From Phyto melanocephala (lineage: Eukaryota > Arthropoda > Insecta > Diptera > Rhinophoridae): a DNA stretch of 64,000 nt. The DNA lies in the NCBI GenBank assembly GCA_941918925.1, contig OW799234.1:92917978-92981977 (forward strand), given 5' to 3'. The number at the start of each line of letters is the position of its first letter. The first letter of the stretch is position 1. The translations under genes were made by a program, and so were the position numbers. The notes beneath the pieces were generated by a model. That model had not been told where the DNA came from, searched no databases, and saw only the letters and a program-made list of their open reading frames with translations. Below are positions 22,270 to 35,600 of the stretch, piece after piece.

Positions 22270-24908
22270 TATTAAAAATGAAATGTTCATTTAAACTCAA
22301 AATGTTTTTATGAATATCATAAAGATTTACATAATTTATATATGTGCATTGAGCTCAAAACATCACATATTTTTTTAAATATATAAAAAAATATTTACCA
22401 TTTTGGGCCAATTGTCAATTTTTCGACCAGTCCATATAAACACAACGATAGGTCGATGGTGGTGTTGTGTAAAATATTTCAACATTTTTTCTAAATTACA
22501 GTCTTAAAAAAATTTCTTCAAAATGGATTAAAAAATTTTCTAGGATTTCTGGTAGTGGCCAATAATGCGATAAACATAAAATTTATGACAAAATATTTTT
22601 GGATTTAATTGAATATTTTGAAATAATTTACCAAATTATTCGGGATATGCTCCCAACTAATCTTTCAATATTTTATTTGGTTGTCTGGTAAAAGCACAAG
22701 TGAATTGCATATAGACCAGCTTAAACCCAACAACCAAATAAGATATTTATTATTTTTATTAAATAACAAGCGCACTTAGTACAAACTTGTAACCATTTGT
22801 ACTCCCCGCTGTACATAATGATGAATAGCACTCAAACTTTTTTTTTTCTCATATTTTTCATTTTAATTTGTATACCTTCTATGTACATTTAAAATAATTT
22901 TATAATCGAAATTTTTATAGAATATCAAAAAGCAAATGTTATTCTTATTTGTTATTCTAAATAAATAAATAAATTGCTGTTGTAATTTTAGAAAATTTTG
23001 TTAAATATTTGAATCGAATAGTACTATGTTATATATTAGAAAGTACAACCAAATTAAGCTATTAAAAAAATTGTTATTAAAAATTGATAAGTTTTCTGCG
23101 TTGTTTTATAACAAAAATTTAACAATCAACAATCAATCCATGAAGTATTCCCAGCCAAGTGACAAAGATTATTATTCGTTATGGTAGTTAGATTTTTAAC
23201 AAACACTTAAGAATTTTGTTCCTGGTTTCTTAATTGATACTGAAGATAGTCACATTCAAAATAGTACATGACAATAATTTTTAGTTTTATTAATGTCAAA
23301 AACTAAGACTGTGTCAAAAACAAAAAAGTTCTTTAGGTTGCTGGCAATTTAAATTTTTTTTATTATAAAGTGCATGTATGTAATCTTAATTAAAAACTAA
23401 ATTTAAGACATCTGCCTCAAAAAATATTTTTCTATTCGACATAAATTTCTATACTTAAAAAAAACTCAAAATGTATTGTACTCATTTATCATCCGAATCA
23501 AAATTGCCACACCCTCTTTCAATATATGTATAGTATGTCAGAAAATAAAAATAAATAAATTTCATTTAAAGGTATGAATATATTTGGTTTTTTTTCAATC
23601 TTTAAACTCTTAAATCTCTCTTTTGTACTGTGCACAATTTGGGTCAATCAACAATATTACTGATATTTATTTATATACAAAAAAAAAAAGAAATGTAAGC
23701 ATACACATACAAACAACCATGTATCTATATAAATTTATATAGAGTTATTGGCCAAACCAATATACTGAAATAATAATTGATCGAAATCTGTTTGTATGTA
23801 TGAGTTTACATGTATGTTTATGGATTTAAAATTGTATGTAGACAAACAGCCAAAAATAAAAATACTTGTACTTAGTTTACGTTGAACATTGTTGCACGTA
23901 TTATGTGTATCCAATACAAATACACATGAATGAATGAATGTAGTGTTTATGTTTGTATATTTTTATTTGGAAAATTGGACACAGTAGCATAATAAGTTCA
24001 CAACTGAAATGAACAAAATTTCTAAAAATGGCATAAAGTCATAATAAATACAAATATTCGAAATATTTGTGGGAATAAAATCATATTGTTAAATGTATGT
24101 ATTGTGTGGAAAAGTTAATTCCATTAAGTATTTTTAAAGCATAGCCATTGCTTGAAAGTATAAAAGACTATCGCAGGAGAGTAGAAGTATTTTAATAATA
24201 TTAAACTTATCTATAAATTAAGAAATGAAAACAAATGAATTCCTTCGTTGGATTAAAAAAAACATTTTTTTAAAAAAATTTAATTATTAAAAATTATTAA
24301 AGTCGCACTCATGTAAGCGTTTAAATAATAAGAAAGCTGTGCAGTTTTTCAGCTTTGTCAAAAATTTTAAAAACTGAAAAAAAAAAATTTTGTTTTTAAA
24401 ATCAAACAAACCGGATATGAAACCGGTTTTTTAATATTTAATTTGTATAAATTTTCCTAACTTTTGTTGTAAATACAGAAAATCACATTCATCGTATGGT
24501 TCAGTTCCTGCAATCGAACTTTTCATTTGTGATTATAAAATGTCTATTGCAAGAATCATAACTTATTAGTGCTGACTACATATTCATATTCCGAAATATT
24601 ACTAAAAAAAAATTTTAAATATAACCTTGCCATTGAATTTTAAATAATAATAATTTTGCAGTTAGATGCCTATGCCTATGCGGATCAAAAAAATAATGAT
24701 TATTTTCTATTTGTTGCATAGTGTAATTGATTGGTTTAATACTGCGTTTGTCGATCAATAACCTTGTTTATGAAGTCAGAGACATCAGAACAGAAAAACG
24801 AAAAACAAGCCATGAAGTTAATTGTAAAACAGTACAATTACTTTATACCATAGAATTAACTGCTTGCAAAAGTGAGGTATTAAATTCTCGAAGAGAGATA
24901 AAAGAGAT
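22270..24908. other. AT-rich intergenic DNA
   Basis: No gene or recognisable mobile element was found in this long stretch. It includes short TATG/TACA microsatellites (about 23690-23830). Confidence 0.4.
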
Positions 24909-25903
24909 GACCTGGTCAGTGTTGCCGCTTTGGTTACTTTTAACCAAAATTGGTTTTTTTTTCTGATGTGTAGATGTGTACTTTTTTTTTGATTTTGGTT
25001 ACTTCTCACTAAAATTTTAACATGTATGTATATACATTATGTATTTTATATGCTAATTTTTTAAATCGCGCTTTAAAATATGTATGTTTCACATTGCAAT
25101 GAAGTAGCAAGTATGCAAGAAAGTAGCCTTTCAAGCTTGCAAAAACAAAAAAATTAAAAGAGATATACAATAGTTTTATATTGAACTTTTAAAGGAAACT
25201 TTAAACCGATTCGATTTTTCAAGAAAATATTTTCAAAACCTACACGAAATAAACTTTTAAGTAGTTAAGAGATAAGTTTGGAAACTTTGTTCTTGTCATT
25301 CCCAAATTTTAAGAAAAAATTGTATCCCAATAGAAGCTTTTAAGATTTTAAAATTTTACTATAGACAGTGATGTAAGTATTGTTGTGTTTTAAGATGAAG
25401 TGTTCAAACATAAAAATGCCATGAACGAAAAGTGTTTCGAAACACTCATTTATTTTGTTCAAAACTTAATGTCTTTGCCACATAGTTCAGCCGCTGCAGA
25501 AAGAATTTTTCACAGCTTAGTTTTATAAAAGATAAATTTAGAAATAAGCTTAAATTACAAACAATCAACAATGTTATGCATTAAAAAAAATTGTGCAAAA
25601 ATCAAAATGATTCCCGTTATGTCTGGGTCTGTCAAAACTTTGTTTTAAAAACTTATAAAATTTTGTTTTTCGCAACATAGTATGAATTTTAAATTTGTCG
25701 ATCTCTAAAAAAAATCGCTTTATAAATATTTTTAATTCTATTTAGTTTTTTGCATAAAAATATGAAATAAAATAATAAAAAAAAAACAATTTAATAAAGT
25801 CAAAATAATTTTTAATTTTGGTTATTTTTTTTCCTCATTTGGTTACATTTTTTAAAAAATTTGGTTGTAAAATTTTTTTGGTTGCGGCAACACTGGACCT
25901 GGT
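24909..25903 (+). mobile_element. hAT transposon relic with 8-bp target duplication
   Basis: The element proper is 24917-25895, flanked by perfect 8-bp duplications GACCTGGT (24909-24916 and 25896-25903). The TIRs start CAGTGTTGCCGC at both ends and continue with imperfect TTGGTTAC / GGTTGTAAAA tracts. Between about 25440 and 25570 (+) a decayed frame reads LMSLPHSSAAAERIFHSL, which matches the hATC dimerisation domain found at the C-terminus of hAT transposases. The rest of the transposase is deleted. An open frame spanning the left end (24727-24966) is chance. Confidence 0.85.
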
Positions 25904-26294
25904 TGTCTTTAAACGATAATGACAATGGCAATGGCAGAGTAAAACACTAAACATTGTATGTTTGTACAAATAAAATAAATCCCGTTATTTGCTCGTAAAT
26001 CTAAGTAACTTGATCTTATTGTTATTGTGTTTAACCACTTCATAATAGAAATACAATCATAATACATGCTCAGAAGCCGTTTAAATAAATTACACAATTC
26101 ATAGCTTAGGTGTATTATTAAGAAAAATAATAGTTTTAAATAACTAAAAATTAATTCGCAAATTCCTTACCTCACCATAGTCATTCATCGACTAATATAA
26201 ATGAACTATAGAAATAAAATTCTAATCGAAAAAAAAATTCTTAGGAAATAAGGCAGCTTTCTAAGTTGCACATAACATTATTTATTTTATAATT
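25904..26294. other. AT-rich intergenic DNA
   Basis: Nothing recognised. Confidence 0.4.
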
Positions 26295-26904
26295 GGGGGA
26301 TTCACAGTAGTGTCATAAAGTCATATGTCCTATAATAATAGCATGAAAAATTAAGACTATTGTGAACAACCCCTCATAATTAAGTGTGCTATTTTGAATT
26401 TAAATCAGCTGATGTAAAACAATTATAAAAATAAATATTTTCTTTCATAATGCCAAAAACAAGTGAAAAAAACAAAATAATAGCAAGTTTGTGCGAAAAG
26501 TATATTTTAGATGTTGTAATGGCAGACTCAAGTAAATAAATCACAAATAAATTAAATTTTGTTTGATAAACAAAACACAGCAGAATCCTTAGCCGATCTT
26601 ATTTGACGCCGCCAGTGATTTGTTATAAAAAATTAGCAACTGCGTTTAAATTTGGATGTCGCCCCGATAAAATTATTCAATGAACGGCGACGGCTTACCA
26701 AAACTATTGCGACTTGGCTAAGACGGCTGAGCCGTTTAGCACTCTCTGCTTATTAAATATGACAGCACAATAAACATAGCTTACAAAGTCCTATTATTAT
26801 AAGACACTTTTTGTTTGAAAAGCAACAACAACATTTTTAAACCATTGTAAAATTTTAGAACAATATGACAATAGGACATGATAAGACACCTTGTGAATCA
26901 CCCA
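26295..26904. mobile_element. TIR element of about 610 bp
   Basis: The left end GGGGGATTCACAGTAGTGTC and the following ATGTCCTATAATAAT pair with the right end: on the minus strand it reads GGGTGATTCACAAGGTGTC and then ATGTCCTATTGTCAT. Overall about 45 bp with gaps. No convincing target duplication was seen and no transposase motif, so the superfamily is unassigned. The interior has a more GC-rich patch near 26605-26735. Confidence 0.6.
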
Positions 26905-29722
26905 AATATATTAATATGTAATTCAATCGGTAACGCTTTGTATTAAAATTACTTTTTCTTCAACCTGTTACTAGCTTATTAATATCACAATAAATATAAA
27001 TATTACCACTTTCGGAGGCGTCTCTGGGGTTATTATTTAAGCTGACCGCCTCTTTATTTTCACTTTGTTGCTTTCAGTAAAAATGTTTTGAGTATATTTT
27101 TTAGATAAAATATTAGAAAAAAAAATAAAAATTTTACTCCTATTGCAATTATTTCCCGTTATAATAACACACTTAAAAACATTTAATACAGCTTAGCATA
27201 AAGAAAACAGAAATCGCTTGTATTTAAAAAAATTACTTAAATTAAGTAGCACTTCCTTTTTACCTCTTAAGTGGCTGGACACTTACATCAGCGAAAGGGT
27301 TCTTTAACACCACTGACCTAAAATTCTACAAGTAAATACCAAAAAAAAAACCAAGCCATCTACAACAAAATACTATTCTTTAATGTTGAACATTTTAAAA
27401 GGAAAAAATATACAAATAATCTGCAAATAAATTAAAAAAAAATAAAAACAAATATATACATAAAAAAAAATTAAAATGAAAATACCACTGAAAAAAAATC
27501 AAGAAATGAAGTCAAAAGAGAAAATTGCATTTTGGCCTTTTGTGTATTAAACTCATTATAAATTGGTAACAAGTACAACATTCATTGAGTTGAATACATA
27601 ATAAAATGATTGACTTCATTTTTTTTCTTGCTACGATTTCTTTGATAATAACAAAAATAAACATGACGAAAAAAAACTTGACAACTTTTTTGTTGCAAAT
27701 TGCAATAGTGGTATAGTATTTAGAGCAACAGCGAAAAAAGGAGCACAAGTCTTTTGACATTCAATGCAAGTTCAACTACGATGACATATTAAATCTTGCC
27801 ACCCATCGTTTATAAAACGTTACAATATGAAAGCAAAATTAATGGCGATAATATGTAGTTGGTGTTGTACAATTTTAAGATTTTTAAATAATCAAATTTT
27901 TTTACTACAACATTATACAAAGTTTGCTGAATTCGTTACTTCCTTTGGAACATTGGTAAAAAGGTTACATATATATTAGTCGCTTTTTCCAATAATGACT
28001 AATCGATGTTGCCCGTCTGTGGCGGTCATAATATTTTGGTGGTTAAAGGAATCTAAGGTGATCGGTTCAACAACATCTCAATACTAAAAAAAGTTAGATC
28101 GACATAATGTTGCGTCGACTTTCGCTTAGTCAATTTACAGAAACCAACTAATTCAGTAGTGAAAAGTTAATGACCACAAGCAATGTCGTTTATTCTCTAA
28201 GTGGGCTTAAAATCATTTGTCAAAAGAGTTTAATTTTTTCTAAACAGTTCTATTCCACAACGGGACATATCTTTTGATAAAATATATTTAATGACAAATC
28301 AATTTTTCTGTATGTATGTTAATAAACCAAACTGTCGTGTTTAAAAATTCACCAACGCTGGGTACTTGGTGGTTCGAAAAGGACTTTGGTGCGACCGCAA
28401 GTAGTAAAAAATGAAAGATAACTAATTTATTTCAGCCAAAATCATATATTTCCTCATCTGGAAATTAAAAAGAAAAAGCTTTTCATTTTTTTTTATAAAA
28501 TATTTAATAAATTGTCTATTAATAAAAAAATATTTACAATAAGTACTTGCTAACCAAATACTTGATATTTTATACCGCCATAAAAAATATAAGAACAGCA
28601 ATTGGTGCAACAAAAAAGTGGATTACGAAAACATTCATACATTTACGTGTATAAAAAATTGTTAAAAAGAAAATGGTGTCAAATTTTGTGAAGCATGTCT
28701 TTTGGTTGGTTCGCTAGTTTATGTGTTTGTATCATATGCATGCGAACAACTGCATGTATTAACGACAAACAACACCAATACTTCATGTGTGTACTTTGTC
28801 ACCATCTTCATTGATTTTTGAGGCCACTACATGCATATGTTTGTATACAGCCAAGTGAGCGAGCAGTGAGGCAAGTAGTTAAGTAGTTTTAACTCTATTG
28901 TTTATTTTGGCGACAGTTGCTCCATTTTTCTTCTTTTTTTAAGCCCAAGTATAAACAAAAGGCCACCAAACATATGTACGTATGTTTGAGTAAATACATA
29001 TCTATGAATAAAACGTGGTGTGAACTTTTTACAAAAGGACACAAAAATGTGTGTAGCAAAAACTCAAGGATTTCAATATTCACTATAACACAAAACTTCA
29101 GCGTTAAACTTTTAGTTTTCGTTTATTTCTTTTTTCTACAACTACTATTCAAGTTGCTGCAACACAAATACATGCATACTAGCAAACTGCTTACTAATGG
29201 AAACATATAGGTTTTAAGAGAAGAAGAAAAAAACTCTTAAAGAGCTGAATATATACTGCAGATTGATAGTTTATAAATTGCAATCACGTTTTGGGCGCAG
29301 TTATCAGTTGATTTCTTTAGTTTAGTTTGTATTATTTTGTTGGGCCCCTTATGTGTTCGTAATTTTCGTATTTAATCAAAATTTGTTGGAAAAATTTTAA
29401 CAACTAAAGAGTAAAAATCTAGCCTTTTGTCACTTTAAAATTTTTACAATCTGAATGATAAATTTAGCATAGTAGATGAATATTTAATTAAAAATGTCTA
29501 TAAAATTTCAAACAAGTTTTCAAATTTTTGACGAAAGCCAAAAAAAAAAATACTTACACAGCACACTTTTTAAAACAACCGTAGTTTTTTGTCAAAAATT
29601 CTTTACATCGAAAAAGAAAAACAAATACTGATAAGTAGTTTGAGAACAGACCATGAATAGATATTATATTTTTTAAATATTATTTTTAGTTCAGTTTAGC
29701 CTAAACACATACATACATACTA
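26905..29722. other. AT-rich intergenic DNA
   Basis: Short open frames on both strands, for example 28917-29210 (+, 97 codons) and 27512-27760 (-), lack recognisable domains. A candidate core promoter at 29272-29309 is listed separately. Confidence 0.4.
29272..29309 (+). promoter_or_regulatory. Candidate core promoter (TATA box plus initiator)
   Basis: TATAAA at 29272 is followed by TCAGTT at 29304, an arthropod initiator match, with 34 bases from the first T of TATA to the initiator A. The spacing is slightly longer than ideal. No gene was recognised downstream, so this may be chance. Confidence 0.2.
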
Positions 29723-30055
29723 CAGTAAGACCTCGATTTTCCGTAATTGTCGGTTTTCTCGGTTAATTGATAATAAGTTTGAGTTGTTTTTATCTATATG
29801 TATTTATTTAGAGAAAATACGCATTCAAAATGTTAAAATAATATAAAAAATAAAGAAAACTTTGAAAAGAAAGATTAAACGATACATAAAAATTGAGTTT
29901 TAATTTTTCGAAAACAATTTAAAAAAAAAAACCTTAGAATCCCGGATAATAGAGGTAACCGCGGCTAATCGATACAAAAAAAATATTACAAATTTTATAT
30001 CCCAGATAATCGTAATTTCCGGTTAATAAAATTACGACTAATCGAGGCCCCACTG
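29723..30055. mobile_element. Pogo/Tigger-like MITE with TA target duplication
   Basis: The left end is CAGTAAGACCTCGATTTTCC and the right end on the minus strand is CAGTGGGGCCTCGATTAGTC; similarity goes on into TCGGTTTTCTCGGTTAATT / AACCGGAAATTACGATTATC. TA flanks both ends (29721-29722 and 30056-30057). It is 333 bp and non-coding. The ACCTCGATT-type end resembles pogo/Tigger-type TIRs known from insects and mammals; that assignment is by resemblance only. Confidence 0.7.
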
Positions 30056-31845
30056 TATTACAGCTTACACTTGTGTTTAAAGCAGTAGCAACTTCTTGAA
30101 AAGCAATAGTCACTCCTTATAAAAAAATAAATCAAATTTTAAAAAATAATACATGTTTGCAGTTAGTGATAAAGTACAGATTATTAGAACCAATTTTTTA
30201 TATACTAATATAAAATAAGTAATTCATTATTTATTTGTTTAGCGAGCGTGGTAAGTACTTGCATTAAATGACATCGCCATGTTAAAATGGTTATATGCCA
30301 AACTGGAAGTAGTGAAGAACGTATCTTAGTAACTTTGAATGAGGTTTTTTTTTAATGAGAGTTTGTGCTGGGTAATAGATAAAGGTGGCCATTCACTTTT
30401 AATTTGTGCGAAGTGTTAGTAGGCCTACTCGCAAACATTTAACAATATTTTCATTTAAGTTTATAATAACAGATCAAAGTGTATGTATGGTTAAAATGCC
30501 TAAAAAATACACCAACGAAAAACAAACATCGTGGGAACAACTTAAATCAAAATATAAATGATATTTTAAAAAATGCTACGCATGTTGGCATCTTCTCTTT
30601 GTATTTCTAGTGTTACATATCTCAATAGCTTGACATATGACAATCATCCAAGCGTAAACAATTTTTGTACATATTTGTTTGAAGTTGTAATTTTCATATA
30701 TTTAAACACATCCCAATAAGAAAACAAAAACAAAATGTTTATTGATTTTAATTGTAATCGAGTATCGTAACAAATAAATCTTTTTGTCCGTTATAAAGCA
30801 GTAGAAAGTTATTCAAGAACTATAAAAAGTTGGCAAGGCAGTGCCAACTTGTCTGACCACCTATATGTCGTTTTTTAATAAATTAGCTAATATTAAAATA
30901 ATAGGTAATTCTATAGAAAAAGAACTGCCAGACAAAATACATCAGCAACACCAAAGGCTCCATCTATGAGTCGTTCTTTAAATTTTAAAACCATATATAC
31001 ACCATCCTCAACAAAATTCTTAACTTTCGATTTACTACACTAAGTGCATGACCATGTAAATTATTTAATATATGTATGTAAGCACATTAAAAATTTTTAA
31101 ATAGGTATATTACAAAAAATGTGTTTATTTTCGTTATTAAAAGTTAATGTTTAAAATAATTTAAAATATCTACAAAACGTGGCATTACTTTTAGGTTGCA
31201 GTATTTACTATTTGAAATGTGTAAGTTTTATATATAAAAGCTGTGTGTTCCAATATTGTTTTTTTATGTTTCCAGTGAAAGCAACCTCCTTAAAACATAA
31301 AAGAAGTAATCATACAAAATATGGATGATATATACAATAATTCTAAGTACCTAAAGATCCTCTGAGAAGCAAAAAGATTTTAGTATGTTGAACCAAGATA
31401 AGAAACAGTTAGCAAGATCATAGTTGTTACGTATAATAAGGCTTTTTCGTTGAGCTTAAAAATAAATCTCAAGTATTTTTAAATCAATTTACGATAACTG
31501 TTTTATTTTTTAAAGATTGTAATAAAAAAAAACTCAGTTTTATTCACGGTAAGAAAATGGGTTGAAGTAGATAACTTGAAATTAATCTCAAAATAAACGA
31601 AATATCAAATATAGTTAAGACTTTAATTTTTTACGCTCTTAGTTTCAATTCAAATATTGTGACATTTTTCTTATGATGGTAACGAATAGTAATATGTTAA
31701 AAAATAGGTTTAAGGGAACAGATCTTAAATTCTTTCTGGCACATAAGTGCCAATTAATTTTATGTATTTATTATTTCTATATTTGTGTTTATTAAATGCT
31801 TATTTGACTGATATTGTAAAGAATTTTGTCAAGTAAGAAATCAAT
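30056..31845. other. AT-rich intergenic DNA
   Basis: No gene was recognised. A perfect 9-bp hairpin AAGTTGGCA/TGCCAACTT with a 6-base loop sits at 30827-30850. Confidence 0.4.
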
Positions 31846-31850
31846 AAACC

Positions 31851-32297
31851 TGTTTGCGTCTATCCGGTGTCAACACGTTCGTAGTTAAAGTTGCTCGTGT
31901 GGATGGTCGATTTACGGTTGCTCTATATGGCAATACCGTTTCTGTAGTGCGGTGAGTCGGCGCTATGAGAACGCCGTTGAGAAGTCAACCGACTCAGTTT
32001 TTACATTCTTCGTAAAACATTCGTGAGAAACAGACGCCAACAACTTTATTTTAGTGTGTAAAACAAATAAAGAAATTGAAATTATAAAATAAAATAAAGG
32101 AAAAGAAAAAAAATCTAAATATAAATTTAAATAGAAGAAAAAGAACGTGTTTTATTGAAAAGGAAAGAAGGTGCAAACTAAGAGAGAAGATAAAGGAAAA
32201 AATACAAGAAGAGAACCACAACCACCAAAAAGACGATCTACCCCAATTATTCCACCGTAGCTCCAACAGCCAAAGGGACACTTCAACCAGGTAAACA
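31851..32297 (+). repeat. 5' LTR of the BEL/Pao element
   Basis: It begins TGTTTGCGTC and ends AGGTAAACA. It appears identical to the 3' LTR. An AATAAA at 32066-32071 could be the poly(A) signal used in the 3' LTR. The LTR ends with CCAG-GTAAAC, which is also a good 5' splice donor. Confidence 0.95.
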
Positions 32298-32299
32298 TT

Positions 32300-32317
32300 T
32301 TGGTCCTTCTCCCGGCA
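32300..32317 (+). promoter_or_regulatory. Probable tRNA primer-binding site
   Basis: Two bases after the 5' LTR the sequence TGGTCCTTCTCCCGGCAA begins with TGG, complementary to a tRNA CCA end. I cannot name the tRNA by eye. Confidence 0.55.
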
Positions 32318-32677
32318 ATTTGGAAGAAAAGGTGCGTACATTGAATATTTTTTGGAATTTAATTAGTGTCTCAGTGTGTAAAGATTAATTTGTGGCTCGG
32401 CTGAAATTTAATGTTAATAAAGAGCAACGGTACACTTTACTGTACAAACCGCTATAACGGATTTTTTGTTGTTTTTCAAAAAGTTTTGCGCATATTTCGG
32501 CTGCCATTTAAATTTTTTGTTGTTCAAAAGAATTTGCTTTGGAAATAAATTGGAATTTTTTTGGCGCCTTTTTTGGTTTTACTTTGTTGTTCTTGCCTTT
32601 CATTTTTGCGATAAGTGTTTCCCAAACTTTTTTTTGTTGTGGTGCCCTCTAATAATTATTATTAAATAAAATCAAAA

Positions 32678-35600
32678 ATGTCAACATTTGATAAATATAT
32701 CCGCGCGGCAGATGAGGTAATTAGTTTTGAGGCTAATTTAAAAGACCAAGACCTTTCAGGCTATACTAAAGAGGCCTTTGATTTTGAGAAAGAGGAACTT
32801 GGCAAAATCTGGGAAAAATATAAGAAAATTTTTAATGAGTGCTCCGATGAGACGGTAGAGAGGAAAAAAGAAATGGTAGTTGTGCAAACGAAACATCCAC
32901 ATGTTCGTAAAACATATATTCGATGTATCAATATAATTGCTAAGGCCGAACAAAATATAAAAGAAGTTGTTAGAGAAAATGTAAATGCAGCAGTTCCCAA
33001 TATTTGTAGCTCCATATCTGTCCCTCCGTGTGATACTGGTGTTTTTCATGGGGATTACGTGTCGTGGCCGACATTTAGGGATATGTTTACTGCAATTTAC
33101 ATAAAAAATACCAAACTCAGCCCTGTAGAGAAATTGTTTTATTTATTTCAAAAAACTGATGGTGAGGCTCGAGATATTAATAGAAATATTGCGTTAACGG
33201 GAGAGAATTTTGACATTGCTTGGAACAATTTAAAATCCCAGTACGAGAACAAAAGAGTTTTAATCAATAGTCAACTTAAGTCACTTTTTAATTTAGCCCC
33301 TTGCCTACAAGAAACTGCTTCTGAAATTAAAAGACTTCAAAGGGAAATAAATAATTGTATGGCAGTATTAAAGTTATATAAAGTTGATATTGTCTCATGG
33401 GATCCAATTTTTGTGTTTCAATGCTCTTCGCGTCTCTCAGAATGCACATTAAACCTTTGGGAACAATCAGTGAAAAATAAAACAGAGGTCCCCAAATGGG
33501 AGGAATTAAATAATTTTCTCACTGATAGATATCATGCCCTTGAAAGTGTTTCGGACATCATTGCAACACATAATGTGCCGCTAGGTGGTTCCCAATCCGT
33601 GAATAATTTCAACAATCAGCCAAATAAAGTAAAACAATTTAAAGCTCATCATACAAAAGTCGATTCAGTGCAGTGTAAATTATGCAAAGAAAATCATAGG
33701 ATAAGTGCGTGTTCTAAATTTTTGCACATGGACTACAGAAATCGTGTTTCTACTTTAAAAAAGTTTAGATTTTGTTTCAATTGCCTTACTATTGGCCATA
33801 TGTATGGTGATTGTACTAGTCCAAATGGTTGCTCGAAATGTAAAAGAAAGCACCACACCTTAATGCATAAAGATTTTATAAGAAAAGAAAACAGTAGTCA
33901 ATCAAATTTTGTTTCTCAGGGTGAAAATCGAAATAGTTCGGTAACAAGAATACAGTCCGCTAATATTCCTGGGCCGTCGGGAGTTGTTCAATCACATCAC
34001 ACGTCTGTTTCGAAAAAGGTTATGTTGGCGACAGCTTGGGTTCATATTGTTAGTTTTGGCTCTTATTACAAGGTACGAGCTCTAATTGATCCATGTTCTG
34101 ATGAGAGTTTTATTTCCGAAAGAATACAAAAACTTCTGAGGTTGCCCACTAGTCCAGTATCAGCTGAAGTTACGGGTCTAGGAGGAGATATAATAAGCAG
34201 ATCTTCTAAATTGGCAACGTTTGTTATTGTATCACTTTTCAATCAGGATGTGTCTCTTAATGTACAAGCTCTAGTCGTGCCTCGTGTAACTGGTAGTGTC
34301 CCAACACATTCATTTAGCCCATTAACTAACGATAAACTGCCAGATTTGAATTATGCTGATCCGAAATTTTACGAAAGCAGTGAAGTAGATTTATTATTAG
34401 GAGGTGATCTGTATCCCTTTATTCTTCGTGATGGAGTCCAACACGGTATTTTTGAATCCCTAGTGGCTCAAGAAACGATTTTTGGTTGGATTGTGACTGG
34501 CCCAACACCCAGTAATGTTTCCACACGATGTGTCAGAATGTCTCATATGACAAGAGTTTCAATAGATGACCAATTGACAAAGTTTTGGGAGTTAGAAGAA
34601 GTTTCTCGTAAAAAGGTTCTATCAGATGATGATAAGAAATGTGAGGAGATCTATCGTTCTACTACCACAAGAGATTCCGAAGGGAGATATGTAGTGAGTC
34701 TGCCCTTTAAGAATAACATTGCTTCACTTGGTCCAAATAGGCATATTGCTCTTAGTCAATATTTAAGAAATGAGAAATCTTTAATGCGTAAACCAGAATT
34801 TAAGACTCAATACGATGAGGTCCTCAAAGAATATTTAACTTTAGGACATATGGAGAAACTCAGAGGTTCTGAAAGTGGCCCAAGTTATTATTTACCTCAT
34901 CACGGAGTGTTTAAGCCCGAAAGTACAACAACAAAATTAAGAATAGTTTTCAATGCCTCTAGTGCGTCTTCTAGTGGTAAAAGCCTCAACGACATGTTGT
35001 ACGTAGGCCCCATTTTGCAAGCTGATTTAGTATCTCTGATATTGAAATGGCGATTTTATCAGTTTGTATTTAATGCGGATATTGCGAAAATGTATCGCCA
35101 AATTTTAGTAAATCCTGAACACAGACCTTTTCAAAAAGTTGTTTTTCGTAGTTCGGCAGATAGTGAGATTGAAGATTTTCAACTAAAAACGGTCACTTTT
35201 GGCGTTAATTGTGCTCCTTATTTGGCCCTAAGAACGATACTTCAATTAGCTGATGACGAAGAACTACGTTTTCCACTCGGCGCTCGAATATTGCGAGAGT
35301 GTATGTATGTTGATGATGCTCTTGTAGGGGCTCATTGTATTTCTGATGCTTTGGTGGCACGAGACCAATTAATTGGTATATTACAGACTGCAGGGTTTGA
35401 GTTAAGAAAATGGACGTCAAACTCAAAGCAAATTTTAAAAAATTTGCCCCAAGAGCATTTATTAAATTCAAATTTTTTGTCGCTCGAGGATAAGAGCACA
35501 ACGAAAACGCTTGGCGTACGCTGGAATGCAGCAGAAGACGTATTTTACTTTACGACTGAGAAAATAAAACTTAAGCAGTCGTACACAAAGCGGGAAGTTC

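Noticed and set aside
28355..28410. GGTTCGAAAAGG resembling a tRNA B box
   Set aside because: No matching A box or cloverleaf could be drawn around it.
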